Source: Pseudomonadota bacterium
Lineage (GTDB): Bacteria > Pseudomonadota > Gammaproteobacteria > Burkholderiales > Burkholderiaceae_C
Assembly: GCA_023390985.1 (NCBI GenBank)
Contig: JAEWBU010000267.1
Location: forward strand, 14,846 to 78,845
Direction: 5' to 3'
Length of the DNA stretch: 64,000 nt
Part shown: piece after piece, positions 48,798 to 56,723 of the stretch
Layout: each line of letters opens with the position of its first letter
Position numbering within the stretch: the first letter of the stretch is position 1
The notes under the pieces: generated by a model
What the model saw: only the letters and a program-made list of their open reading frames with translations
Databases searched by the model: none
What the model was told of the DNA's origin: nothing
Position numbers and translations under genes: made by a program

Positions 48798-50231
48798 ATG
48801 ACCTCCAACACGCCCGCCTTCCGGACCGACCTGCCGCCTTTCGCGCGACGCGGCACGCGGGAGTGGCAGGCCGCGGATGCGTCGCACTTCCTGCATCCGT
48901 TCACCGACCACCTGGCGCTGGCCAGCAAGGGCGTGCGCGTGATCACGCGCGGCGACGGCGTGTACGTGTGGGACAGCGAGGGCCAGCGGATCTTCGACGC
49001 GATGTCCGGCCTGTGGTGCGTGAACGTCGGCTACGGACAGGACGCGCTGGTCGAGGCGGCTACGCAGCAGATGCGCACGCTGCCGTACTACAACGCCTTC
49101 TTCCAGACCACGACGCCGCCGGCCACCGCGCTCGCCGAGCGGCTGGCCGGGCTGACGCCGGCGCAGTTCCGGCACGTGTTCTTCAGCAGCTCGGGCTCCG
49201 AGGCCAACGACACCGTCGTCCGCCTGGTGCGCCGCTACTGGGACCTGGTGGGGCAGCCCGAGCGCAAGGTGATCATCTCGCGGCGCAACGCCTACCACGG
49301 CTCCACGATGGCGGCGGCGTCGCTGGGCGGCATGGCGGCGATGCACAGGCAGGGGGGCCTGCCCATCCCAGGCATCGTCCACATCGACCAGCCGCACCAC
49401 TGGGCCCATCGCGACGGAGCGGCGAAGGGGTTGAGTCGTGAGGCGTTCGGCCTGGTCGCGGCCCGCTGGCTGGAAGAGAAGATCGAGGAGATCGGCCCCG
49501 GCCAGGTCGCCGCCTTCATCGGCGAGCCGGTGCAAGGCGCGGGCGGCGTGATCGTTCCGCCTTCCACCTACTGGCCCGAGATCCAGCGCATCTGCGACCG
49601 CCACGGCATCCTGCTGGTGAGCGACGAGGTCGTGTGCGGCTTCGGGCGCACCGGCCAATGGTGGGGCTGCGAAACCTTCGGGACCCGGCCCGACCTGATG
49701 ACGTTCGCCAAGGGCGTCACCAGCGGGTACGTGCCGCTGGGCGGGGTGATGGTCGGCGAGCGCGTCGCGCGCGTGCTGATCGAGCTGGGCGGCGAGTTCG
49801 AGCACGGTTACACCTACTCGGGCCATCCCGTCGCCTGCGCGGTCGCCCTCGCGAACCTGGACCTGATCGAACAGCAGGGGCTGGTGCAGCGGGTGCGCGA
49901 GGACACCGGGCCTTACCTGGCGGAGCAGCTCGCGAAGCTCGCGGATCACCCGCTGGTGGGCGAGGTCCAGAACTGCGGCCTGATGGCAGCCGTCCAGCTG
50001 TGCCGCGATCCGGCCACGCGCGAAGCTTTCGCCCCGGAGGTCGCGATCGGCATGGTGTGCCGGCGGCACTGCTTCGACAACGGCCTGGTGATGCGCGCGG
50101 TGGGCGACCGGATGATCGTCGCGCCGCCGCTGATCATGACGCGCGAGCAGGTGGACGAGATGTGCGGGCTGGTCCGGCAGGCGCTGGATCGCACGCATGC
50201 CGAGGCGCGCGAGTCGGGCTGGGTTGCCTGA
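48798..50231 (+). CDS. Class III aminotransferase (putrescine/beta-alanine-pyruvate type)
   Basis: This 477-residue PLP enzyme has FDAMSGLWCVNVGYG, FFSSSGSEANDTVVRLVRRYW, AFIGEPVQGAGGVIVPP, LLVSDEVVCGFGRTG with the PLP-ring Asp, and TFAKGVTSGYVPLGGV with the Schiff-base Lys. This is the omega-aminotransferase group that includes SpuC and beta-alanine-pyruvate transaminases. It sits 13 bases after the GS-like gene, so the pair would handle polyamines or related diamines either by glutamylation or direct transamination. The exact amine is not known. Confidence 0.92.
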   Translation: MTSNTPAFRTDLPPFARRGTREWQAADASHFLHPFTDHLALASKGVRVITRGDGVYVWDSEGQRIFDAMSGLWCVNVGYGQDALVEAATQQMRTLPYYNAFFQTTTPPATALAERLAGLTPAQFRHVFFSSSGSEANDTVVRLVRRYWDLVGQPERKVIISRRNAYHGSTMAAASLGGMAAMHRQGGLPIPGIVHIDQPHHWAHRDGAAKGLSREAFGLVAARWLEEKIEEIGPGQVAAFIGEPVQGAGGVIVPPSTYWPEIQRICDRHGILLVSDEVVCGFGRTGQWWGCETFGTRPDLMTFAKGVTSGYVPLGGVMVGERVARVLIELGGEFEHGYTYSGHPVACAVALANLDLIEQQGLVQRVREDTGPYLAEQLAKLADHPLVGEVQNCGLMAAVQLCRDPATREAFAPEVAIGMVCRRHCFDNGLVMRAVGDRMIVAPPLIMTREQVDEMCGLVRQALDRTHAEARESGWVA

Positions 50232-50282
50232 CGGTAGGAAGAGAGGGAAACGGTCGTCGCCTCTCGCGAACCGAGTCTTTCC

Positions 50283-50384
50283 GGGCCAGGGCGGGGAGGG
50301 TCTTCTGCCTCCATGTCCCCCGCGCGCCTGAACGGCGCTGGCTCCTCCTTTACTTCCGGCAGAAGACCCTCCCCACCCTGTCCC
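50283..50384. repeat. Left outer hairpin of the nested element
   Basis: GGGGAGGGTCTTCTGCC (50293-50309) pairs perfectly with 50358-50374 around a 48-base loop (50310-50357). A further nine-base outer stem, 50283-50291 with 50376-50384, has one mismatch. The loop starts TCCATGTCCC and ends CTTTACTTCC. Confidence 0.9.
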
Positions 50385-50564
50385 TGCGCCGCCGTGAGAT
50401 CGACCGACGCGTGAACGGCCGCCCAAAAGCCACCTTCGCGCCGAGGCCGCTTAGGGCGGCCCTCGAGATTGCGCGCCCGAGTCTGAAGGGCCGCCTTAGG
50501 CGGCCTCGCACTGTGTTCGCTTTTGCTGTGGCAATCGAGGCTGTGTTCGATCAAACGCGACGTA

Positions 50565-50666
50565 GGGACAGGGTGAGGGAGGCCTCCTGGCGGAAGTAAA
50601 GGAGGAGCCGGCGCCGTTCAGGCGCGCGGGGGACATGGAGCCAGGAGGCCTCCCTCGCCCTGGCCC
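50565..50666. repeat. Right outer hairpin of the nested element
   Basis: GAGGGAGGCCTCCTGGC (50575-50591) pairs perfectly with 50640-50656 around a 48-base loop (50592-50639) that is the reverse complement of the left loop at 47 of 48 positions. The stem differs from the left stem at 6 of 17 pairs, every one compensated. Confidence 0.9.
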
Positions 50667-50711
50667 GGCACGGGACTGTGAGTCCACGGGACGCGCTGAA
50701 GGCGGAAGCAC

Positions 50712-50737
50712 TGGATTCCCGCCTTCGCGGGAATGAC
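50712..50737. repeat. ATTCCC...GGGAAT hairpin repeat, copy 1
   Basis: A 26-base unit whose core (reverse strand) is ATTCCCGCGAAGGCGGGAAT. It is the exact reverse complement of the unit at 55655-55680. Short repeats of this type are common between genes in Betaproteobacteria. Confidence 0.88.
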
Positions 50738-50758
50738 AAGGGGCCGCCTGGTCCGTGC

Positions 50759-52099
50759 CTAGGCCGTGGCCACAGCGAGCGTCGCGGCCAGCTCCCGGGC
50801 CCGCCTGGCGCTGACCCCCTTGCCCGTGATCGCCAGCGCCGGGGGGTTCGCCAGCATGTCGCCGAACACCGCTTGGACCTCTTCGGCGGTGATGCTGTCG
50901 ATCAGCGCGATCGCTTCCGGCGCTGTCGTCACGGTCCCGCTGGCCAGGAGCTCCTCGATGGCGTGTTCCATCGTCGCGTAAGGCCGCTCGGAGGTGCGCA
51001 CGCGCGTCATGGTCAGCTGGTTCTTGGCCCGCTCGAGGTGCACCGGATCGATGGACTTCGCCTGGGCCCGCAGCAACCCGCCGGCCGCCGAGACCAACGC
51101 GTCGAGCTTGTCGGGAGTCGTGACGGCATGCACGACGAAGTTGTTCCAGACATCCCCGGCGTCGATCGCCGAGTGCGCCGTGTAGGCCAGGCCGAGCTGC
51201 TCCCGGACCCGGTCCACCAAGGGAGAAGACATGCCCTCTCCGAACAGGTTGGCGGCCAGCGCTGCCGCAGTGCGCCAGCGCTGCCGCGACAGGCATTCCG
51301 GATTCCGGGGCAGCACCGGGTAAGCCACGTTCAGGAACACCTGGGACACCTGCGTGAAGCGCCGGGTCGCGGTCCGGCCGACATGCTCCGCAGGCACGAC
51401 GGAACCGGACGGGGCCCGGCCGGTCGCTCCCCGCATCGTCCCGAAGAGTGCCTCCGCCAGCACCAGGAAGGCTTCGACATCGAAGTTGCCGGCCGCGGCG
51501 ACGATGGTCTTTTCCGCGGCGTGGTGCGACTGCACGTGGCGGACGAGATCGGCGCGCGTGAAGCGCTCGATGTTGCCAACGGTGCCGATCACCGGCATCC
51601 CCATCGGATGGTCGCCCCAGATGGCCCGATCCAGCAGATCGCCCGAGCAATCCTGGGGGTCCTCCTCGTATTCGATGGCCTCCTGCCGGATCACTTCCAG
51701 CTCGCGCCGCAACTCGATTTCGGGGAAGGTGCTGTCGAGGACGATGTCGGCCGTCATGCGCAGCAGGGATTCCGCATGGCGTCCCAGGCCCGTCATGAAA
51801 TAGCCGGTCATGTCCTTGGCGGTGAAGGCATTGACGTCGGCACCCAGCCGCTCCGCGTCCAGGTTGATGGCCTGCACCGACCGCGTGGTGGTCCCCTTGA
51901 ACGCCATGTGCTCCAGGACGTGGCCGATGCCGTTGGTCGCCGGCGTCTCATCGCGCGAGCCCACCTGCAGGAACACTCCGACGCTGGCGCTCTGCACGTG
52001 GGGCATGGAGATGGCCAGCAGCCTCACGCCGTTCGGAAGTCTCTGGAGGACGGGCACCCCGGGTTGGATCTGCGTCGAAGTACGCTTTGCGGGAGTCAT
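50759..52099 (-). CDS. M16-family zinc metallopeptidase
   Basis: This 446-residue protein has the inverted zinc motif HxxEH in NGIGHVLEHMAFKGT and the third ligand Glu in RRELEVIRQEAIEYEEDP about 75 residues later, then the second M16 lobe with VREQLGLAYTAHSAI (the RY-like substrate site). It has no signal peptide. Single two-lobe peptidases of this PqqL/processing-peptidase-like group degrade peptides or process protein N-termini. It lies alone between a repeat element and the PACE gene. Confidence 0.93.
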   Translation of the reverse strand: MTPAKRTSTQIQPGVPVLQRLPNGVRLLAISMPHVQSASVGVFLQVGSRDETPATNGIGHVLEHMAFKGTTTRSVQAINLDAERLGADVNAFTAKDMTGYFMTGLGRHAESLLRMTADIVLDSTFPEIELRRELEVIRQEAIEYEEDPQDCSGDLLDRAIWGDHPMGMPVIGTVGNIERFTRADLVRHVQSHHAAEKTIVAAAGNFDVEAFLVLAEALFGTMRGATGRAPSGSVVPAEHVGRTATRRFTQVSQVFLNVAYPVLPRNPECLSRQRWRTAAALAANLFGEGMSSPLVDRVREQLGLAYTAHSAIDAGDVWNNFVVHAVTTPDKLDALVSAAGGLLRAQAKSIDPVHLERAKNQLTMTRVRTSERPYATMEHAIEELLASGTVTTAPEAIALIDSITAEEVQAVFGDMLANPPALAITGKGVSARRARELAATLAVATA

Positions 52100-52147
52100 C
52101 GTCGCATTGTGGCGGCGCCGAGGAGCGCATCCTCGCCGCCCCAGGGA

Positions 52148-52588
52148 TCAAACAGCCTCGGGATCGCTTCTCACCGCGGATGCAGGCAGCCCGAAGACCC
52201 GGTCGAACGCCCATGTGAACACGATGGCGTAGGTGAAGAAGAACACCAGCAGCCCGAGATTGGCCACGAACGCCGCGGCCGGCGAGATGTCCAGCCACGA
52301 CGACATGACGGGTACGAGGATGACGACCAGGCCGCCCTCGAAGCCGGCGCCGTGCGCAAGCCGCCGCGCGAAAGAGCGGCCGCCCCGGGTCTGTCGCGAT
52401 TCCCAGCGCTCGAAGATCCAGTTGAAGGCGTAGTTCCACGTGAGCGCGATGGTGGACAGCACGACGGCCAGCGCGAACGTGGATGCCTGGGGCTTGTGGA
52501 AGGAAAAGCTCAGGACGGGTCCCACGAAGGCGATGGCGATCACCTCGTAGAGGATGGCTTGGAGAACGCGGCGGGTGGTCGGTGTCAT
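52148..52588 (-). CDS. PACE-family efflux transporter
   Basis: This 146-residue inner-membrane protein has four hydrophobic segments arranged as two bacterial transmembrane-pair repeats. RRVLQAILYEVIAIAFVGPVLSF with the essential membrane Glu begins repeat one, and RRLAHGAGFEGGLVVILVPV begins repeat two, both PACE (AceI-like) signatures; the W-N-Y-x-F-N-W-x-F motif is also present. PACE proteins export chlorhexidine and, naturally, short diamines. ATG 52588 is chosen at the family start; an in-frame ATG at 52627 is less likely. Confidence 0.9.
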   Translation of the reverse strand: MTPTTRRVLQAILYEVIAIAFVGPVLSFSFHKPQASTFALAVVLSTIALTWNYAFNWIFERWESRQTRGGRSFARRLAHGAGFEGGLVVILVPVMSSWLDISPAAAFVANLGLLVFFFTYAIVFTWAFDRVFGLPASAVRSDPEAV

Positions 52589-52840
52589 CTCTTGGGGGTG
52601 GCGCTGCGCGGGCGGTTCGCGGCGCACGGGCAGGCGGCTATCTGCTGCAGCACGATACCGGTGCGCCCGTGCATCTGCCGCCGGGCGGGCAGGAAGCCCC
52701 GAGGTTCATGGGTGGTTGTGCCGCAACACGCTTCGCATGGACCCCTCCAGCTCGGCATCTGATACGCAGTTTTTTCCTGATTCTGAGGCTACTGCCGCAG
52801 CGGGAAGGCTGCCACAGTGCGAGTTGAGGTGCTGCCAAAG
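52589..52840. other. Intergenic region with no clear gene
   Basis: These 252 bases between the PACE gene and the small membrane-protein gene hold several overlapping short ORFs but none with protein-like composition. A T-rich patch (GCAGTTTTTTCCTG, 52767-52780) may be promoter sequence for the small gene. Nothing else stands out. Confidence 0.5.
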
Positions 52841-52960
52841 ATGGATTGGATCCCTGTAGTCTTCGTCACGTTCAAGCTTCTCGTGTTCGGCACGTGCATG
52901 TTCTTCGCCATCAAGTGGCATTTCGATAGAGAGAAGGAGGAGAAGGAGAAGAAGAAATGA
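52841..52960 (+). CDS. 39-residue single-span membrane protein
   Basis: A short ORF starting ATG 52841 encodes MDWIPVVFVTFKLLVFGTCM, then FFAIKWHFDRE and a tail of alternating Glu and Lys (residues 31-39). It has one hydrophobic segment (about residues 4-24) and a strongly charged C-terminus expected in the cytosol. A GAGGTG sequence lies about nine bases upstream of the ATG. The clean amphipathic pattern makes it likely to be real. Function unknown. Confidence 0.68.
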   Translation: MDWIPVVFVTFKLLVFGTCMFFAIKWHFDREKEEKEKKK

Positions 52961-52975
52961 GGAAGCCGGATGGAT

Positions 52976-53710
52976 CTAGTGGCCGGCGAGGGCCTTGCCC
53001 AGCTTCCCGAGACCTGAGACCAGCGCACGCGAGTTGCCGAAAAGTTCGGCGATCTGGTAGGTGACCAGAAAGAACACCGGATAGAAATACCGCGGGGCGC
53101 AGTCCGACCAGTCTCGCACCCGGGCCACCAGTCGCCGGCCCGCGAGCAGCCGATTGCCCGCGGCGCTCATCGCGCCGCCGATCAGGCCGCCGACGACCAG
53201 GTCGCTCAGGAAATGCAGCCCCAGGTAGAGGCGCGGCAAGGCGATGGCGAATGTCACGTACCCGAACACCAGCAGGCCCAGCCTTCGGCTCACGAAGAAC
53301 AGTCCCACCGCCAGCGCGTAAAACAGGGTCGCGTGGTCGCTGGGGAACGAGCTGAGTCCATCGAGCGCCGTGACCGCCACTCCATAGGGCAGTGTCCAGT
53401 GGAGCTCCTCGGTGTGCAGCGGGCGCTCGCGGAAGGGGAGCAGCAGGATCATCAGCCGCGCCACGAACAAGGCCGCGCCGCAGCTGATCAGGGTGGCGAT
53501 CACGTGGTCCCTCGCCGCATCACGCAAGGCCTGGGCCCCCGCCCGGAACCATGCCCACCAGAGCAGGATCATCAGGGCGCCGCCCTTGAAAAGATCGTTC
53601 TGCGACAGGAAGGCGACCGATTGATCGAAAGCCCAGGAGCGCCGTGCGAACCCGTTCAGGAAGGTCGAGACTGGGAAGTCCAGCGCGTTGAACGTGTGCA
53701 GCACGGCCAT
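52976..53710 (-). CDS. PAP2-family phosphatase
   Basis: This 244-residue inner-membrane protein has five to six hydrophobic segments and the three PAP2 phosphatase motifs: LPFRERPLH (motif 1), SSFPSDHATLFYALA (motif 2, PSDH in place of PSGH) and RLYLGLHFLSDLVVGGLIGG (motif 3 with the catalytic His and Asp). Such enzymes remove phosphate from lipid phosphates such as undecaprenyl pyrophosphate or phosphatidate. It is convergent with the small membrane-protein gene. Confidence 0.92.
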   Translation of the reverse strand: MAVLHTFNALDFPVSTFLNGFARRSWAFDQSVAFLSQNDLFKGGALMILLWWAWFRAGAQALRDAARDHVIATLISCGAALFVARLMILLLPFRERPLHTEELHWTLPYGVAVTALDGLSSFPSDHATLFYALAVGLFFVSRRLGLLVFGYVTFAIALPRLYLGLHFLSDLVVGGLIGGAMSAAGNRLLAGRRLVARVRDWSDCAPRYFYPVFFLVTYQIAELFGNSRALVSGLGKLGKALAGH

Positions 53711-53885
53711 CGGATTCCCTTTCTCAGGAGAGCTTCAGCCGCCGGGTTATAGCAGTGGGGCAGGGAGTTGTGTCGGATGGCTGGCGGCGCGTGGATGAGC
53801 GCACGGCTGAGCCGGTCGCTTGCATCCCGCGCGGCCCGGCCTAGGATGCAGCGTGCGGTGCACCGTCCCGACAAAGGAGGCATCC

Positions 53886-54050
53886 ATGCAGACCCGCTCC
53901 ATCGTCCGCCCGATCACCTTGCTCATCGTCGTGCTGGCGACCCTGCTGGCGGGTTGCCAGGGGATGGGCAAGTCCACCCGCAGCGGCACCCCCGCCGGCG
54001 CCACGGCCGACCCCGGTGGAGGTGGAGGCGCAGGGGGCGGCGCTTACTAA
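53886..54050 (+). CDS. Small Gly-rich lipoprotein
   Basis: A 54-residue precursor with a basic N-terminus, hydrophobic core and lipobox LLAGC (Cys24), leaving a 31-residue lipopeptide that ends in a Gly/Ala run (GGGGGAGGGAY). A strong AAAGGAGG site lies seven bases upstream of the ATG. The mature part has no domain. Small lipoproteins of this sort are often envelope-stress or cell-surface proteins, but no role can be assigned. Confidence 0.78.
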   Translation: MQTRSIVRPITLLIVVLATLLAGCQGMGKSTRSGTPAGATADPGGGGGAGGGAY

Positions 54051-54052
54051 CG

Positions 54053-54070
54053 GCAGCCCGCTAGGGCTGC
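54053..54070. terminator. Hairpin between convergent lipoprotein and ABC ATPase genes
   Basis: GCAGCCC (54053-54059) and GGGCTGC (54064-54070) pair perfectly around GCTA. It sits three bases after the lipoprotein stop and spans the ATPase stop. There is no T tract. Confidence 0.45.
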
Positions 54071-54870
54071 ACCAGCCCGGCCGCCCGCTGCACCTCGATC
54101 CGGATCTCCTCGGTCAGTCGCGCCTTCAGCTCGGCGAAGGCGGGCGTGGTCTTCATCGCGTAGTGGCGCGGGTGCGGCAGCGGCACCGGGAGGTCGCACT
54201 TGATCCGGCCCGGCCTCGCGCTCATCACCACCACGCGGCTGCCCATGAAGATCGCCTCGTCGATGTCGTGGGTGACGAAGATGACCGTCTTGCGCTCGTC
54301 CTCCCAGATGCCCAGCAGCAGCTCCTGCATCAGTTCGCGGGTCTGGTGGTCCAGCGCGCCGAAGGGTTCGTCCATCAGCAGGATGCGCGGGTTGTTGGCG
54401 AGCGCGCGCGCCAGCGCCGTGCGCTGCTGCATGCCGCCGGACAGCTGCTTGGGATAGTGGTTCTCGAAGCCCTTCAGGCCGACCTTGGCGATGAAGCGGT
54501 GCGCGATGTCGTGCTGCTCGGCCAATGGCATGCCTTTTTCCCGCAAGCCGAAGCAGACGTTCTGCAGCACCGTCAGCCAGGGGAACAGGGTGTAGCTCTG
54601 GAACACCATGCCGCGGTCGGCGCCGGGGCCCGACACCGTCTTGCCATCGAGCGTGATGCGGCCGCCGGTGGGCGTGTCCAGGCCGGCCACCATGCGCAGC
54701 AGCGTGCTCTTGCCGCAGCCGGAGGGGCCCAGGATGGTGATGAAGTCGTTCTCCGCCACCGCGAGGTCGGTCGCCTGCAGGGCGACGGTGCCGCCCGCGA
54801 AGGTCTTCCCGACGCCGGTGATCTGCAGCGTGGTCAGCGCGCTGCCCAAAGCGAGGTCGTCACGTCTCAT
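54061..54870 (-). CDS. ABC transporter ATP-binding protein (NitT/TauT type)
   Basis: This 269-residue ATPase has Walker A GPSGCGKST, Q-loop FQSYTLFPW, signature LSGGMQQRTALARAL, Walker B RILLMDEPFGALD and the switch His in VTHDIDEA. It belongs to the SsuB/TauB/NrtD group. The ATG at 54870 overlaps the permease stop (ATGA); ATG 54884 is an alternative. It is the last gene of the leftward operon that begins at hutU. Confidence 0.95.
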   Translation of the reverse strand: MRRDDLALGSALTTLQITGVGKTFAGGTVALQATDLAVAENDFITILGPSGCGKSTLLRMVAGLDTPTGGRITLDGKTVSGPGADRGMVFQSYTLFPWLTVLQNVCFGLREKGMPLAEQHDIAHRFIAKVGLKGFENHYPKQLSGGMQQRTALARALANNPRILLMDEPFGALDHQTRELMQELLLGIWEDERKTVIFVTHDIDEAIFMGSRVVVMSARPGRIKCDLPVPLPHPRHYAMKTTPAFAELKARLTEEIRIEVQRAAGLVQP

Positions 54871-55643
54871 TTCAGTTGCGCCCATGGATAGAGCTTGCGG
54901 TTGGCCGCCTTGAAGGCGAAGTCCGTGACCAGCCCGATCAGGCCGATGACGATGATGCCGAAGATGATCTGGTCGGTGGCCAGCAGCGCCTGGCTGTCGG
55001 TGATCATGTGGCCGATGCCGCTGGAGGCGCCGATCAGTTCCGCCACGATCACGTAGGTCCAGGCCCAGCCGAGCACCATGCGCAGCGTCTCGGCGATCTC
55101 CGGCGCGCTGGCGGGCACCAGCACGCGGGTGACGATGCCGCGGTCCAGCGCGCCCAGCGTGTACGCCGCCTCCACCAGGTCGCGCCGCGTGTTGCCCACG
55201 CTCACCGCGATCATCAGCACCAGCTGGAAGAAGGAGCCGATGAAGATGACGGCCAGCTTCTGCGCCTCGCCGATGCCGGCCCACAGGATCAGCAGCGGGA
55301 TGAAGGCCGAGGCCGGCAGGTAGCGCGCGAAGCTGACGAAGGGCTCGAAGAACGCCTCCACCGGCTTGTACGCGCCCATCAGCACGCCGAGCGGCACGGC
55401 GAGCGCGGCGGCGATCAGGAAGCCGCCCACCACCCGCCACACCGTCATGCCGATGTCGGCGATGAAGCCGTGCTGGGTGAGCAGCGTCCAGCCGGACTGC
55501 AGCATGGTGAGCGGGTCGGCCAGGAAGGTCCTGGGCACCAGGCCGCCGAAGGTGACGGCGGCCCAGGCCGCGAAGAAGACCAGGAAGAACGAAACGCCGA
55601 GGACGACGCGCGTCCCGGGTTCGACGGGTGCGAGGGGTTTCAT
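54867..55643 (-). CDS. ABC transporter permease (NitT/TauT type)
   Basis: This 258-residue inner-membrane protein has six hydrophobic segments and the BPD_transp_1 coupling motif AAYTLGALDRGIVTRVLVPASAPEI (EAA-type loop), followed by GLGWAWTYVIVAELIGASSGIGHMI, typical of SsuC-like permeases. A REPIN-like repeat pair separates it from the receptor gene upstream. Confidence 0.94.
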   Translation of the reverse strand: MKPLAPVEPGTRVVLGVSFFLVFFAAWAAVTFGGLVPRTFLADPLTMLQSGWTLLTQHGFIADIGMTVWRVVGGFLIAAALAVPLGVLMGAYKPVEAFFEPFVSFARYLPASAFIPLLILWAGIGEAQKLAVIFIGSFFQLVLMIAVSVGNTRRDLVEAAYTLGALDRGIVTRVLVPASAPEIAETLRMVLGWAWTYVIVAELIGASSGIGHMITDSQALLATDQIIFGIIVIGLIGLVTDFAFKAANRKLYPWAQLK

Positions 55644-55654
55644 GGGAATCTCCC

Positions 55655-55723
55655 GTCATTCCCGCGAAGGCGGGAATCCAGAGCGTTCAGGTAGCCCTGG
55701 ATCCCCGCCTGCGCGGGGATGAC
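55655..55723. repeat. Facing pair of ATTCCC...GGGAAT hairpin repeats (REPIN-like)
   Basis: Two 26-base units, 55655-55680 and 55698-55723, lie in inverted orientation with a 17-base spacer. The cores are ATTCCCGCGAAGGCGGGAAT and, on the other strand, ATCCCCGCGCAGGCGGGGAT, so the stem change T-A to C-G is compensated. They fill nearly all of the gap between the receptor and permease genes. Confidence 0.9.
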
Positions 55724-55725
55724 AT

Positions 55726-56676
55726 TCATTTCAGGAACCGCGTGTCCGCCAGCTTCGCCAGGTCGGGGATCTGCTTGATGACGCCCGCTTCCAGCAGCAG
55801 CTCGGCCGCTTCCTTGCTGAAGGCCGCGTGCTCGCCGGCGAAGAACTTCTGGTTCGCCTCGCGGTCCTGCCAGCGCAGGTATTTCTGGCTGGCCTCGAAC
55901 TGCTCGGGGCTCTGCTTCACGTCGGCGCCCATGATCTCGAAGCTCTTCTTCGGATCGCGCCGGACCATCTCCACCGCCTCGAAGTAGCTGTCGGCCAGCG
56001 CCTTGGCGGCCTTGGGGTTCTCGGCCAGGAACTTCGGCGTGCAGCCGAAGGTGTCCATCACCATCGGATAGTCCAGCGTGGTGGCGATGATCTTGCCGGC
56101 CTCGGGCTTGGCGCGGACCGCCGACAGGTACGGCTCGTACGTCATGGCCGCATCGAGGTTGGCGGTGCCCGCGATGATGGCGTTGGCGGCGGCCTGCGGC
56201 TCCAGGTTGACGACCTTCACGTCCTTGGGCGAGAGGCCGTTCTTCTTCAGCATCCAGGCCATGGTGAAGTAGGGCGCGGTGCCGGGCGCGCTGGCCGCGA
56301 TGGTCTTGCCCTTGAGGTCGGCGATCTTCGCGATGTCGCCCTTGACCACCATGCCGTCGGCGCCGAAGGACTTGTCCAGCTGGAAGATCTGCGTGGTGGC
56401 GACGCCGTTGGCGTTCCACACGATCCAGGTCTCCACGGTGGTCGCGGCGCACTGCACGTCGCCGGAAGCGATGGCCAGGTGGCGGTCCTTCTGCGGGATC
56501 TTGCGCAGCGTCACGTCCAGCCCGTTCTTCCTGAAGATGCCGGCCTCCTTGGCCAGGGTGAGCGGCGCGAAGCCGGTCCAGCCGGACAACCCGATCGAAA
56601 CCTTGGTCTCCTGTGCCTGCGCCTGCGTGGCCGCGGCGGCCAGGGCCAGCAGGGAGAGGGTGAGCAACTTGTTCAT
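55726..56676 (-). CDS. ABC transporter solute-binding protein (NMT1/THI5-like, NitT/TauT type)
   Basis: This 316-residue periplasmic receptor has the signal peptide MNKLLTLSLLALAAAATQAQAQ, then KVSIGLSGWTGFAPLTLAKEAGIFRKNGLDVTL, DVQCAATTVETWIVW, IADLKGKTIAASAPGTAPYF and QAAANAIIAGTANLDAAMTYEPYLS, all characteristic of SsuA/TauA-like binding proteins. It follows hutH after 47 bases in the same direction, so histidine, urocanate or a related imidazole is the likely ligand; this is inference from the operon only. Confidence 0.92.
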   Translation of the reverse strand: MNKLLTLSLLALAAAATQAQAQETKVSIGLSGWTGFAPLTLAKEAGIFRKNGLDVTLRKIPQKDRHLAIASGDVQCAATTVETWIVWNANGVATTQIFQLDKSFGADGMVVKGDIAKIADLKGKTIAASAPGTAPYFTMAWMLKKNGLSPKDVKVVNLEPQAAANAIIAGTANLDAAMTYEPYLSAVRAKPEAGKIIATTLDYPMVMDTFGCTPKFLAENPKAAKALADSYFEAVEMVRRDPKKSFEIMGADVKQSPEQFEASQKYLRWQDREANQKFFAGEHAAFSKEAAELLLEAGVIKQIPDLAKLADTRFLK

Positions 56677-56723
56677 GCGAGATCTCCAGGGGTGGGAAAG
56701 GTGGGAGTCAGGACAGGCATGCT

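Larger units (their letters stand above)
50281..50668. repeat. Large nested inverted-repeat element with covarying hairpins
   Basis: The element has dyad symmetry about base 50475. Outer arms of about 111 bases (50281-50391 and 50558-50668) are inverted copies. Inner arms of 22 bases (50442-50463 and 50487-50508, 20 of 22 matching) share the same axis and each contains a GGCCGC...GCGGCC mini-hairpin. Each outer arm is itself a hairpin with a 17-bp perfect stem and a 48-base loop; see the two entries below. No transposase or target duplication was recognised. It is REPIN-like in plan but much larger than classical REP sequences. Confidence 0.9.
50232..50758. other. Intergenic region, 527 bases, filled by repeat elements
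   Basis: There is no believable gene between the aminotransferase and the M16 peptidase. The region is occupied by the nested dyad element (50281-50668) and one ATTCCC...GGGAAT repeat (50712-50737). ORFs that run through it merely read the repeats. Confidence 0.85.

Noticed and set aside
49946..50599. ORFs running through the nested repeat element on both strands
   Set aside because: Their apparent sequence comes from the palindromic repeats; composition and context do not support genes.
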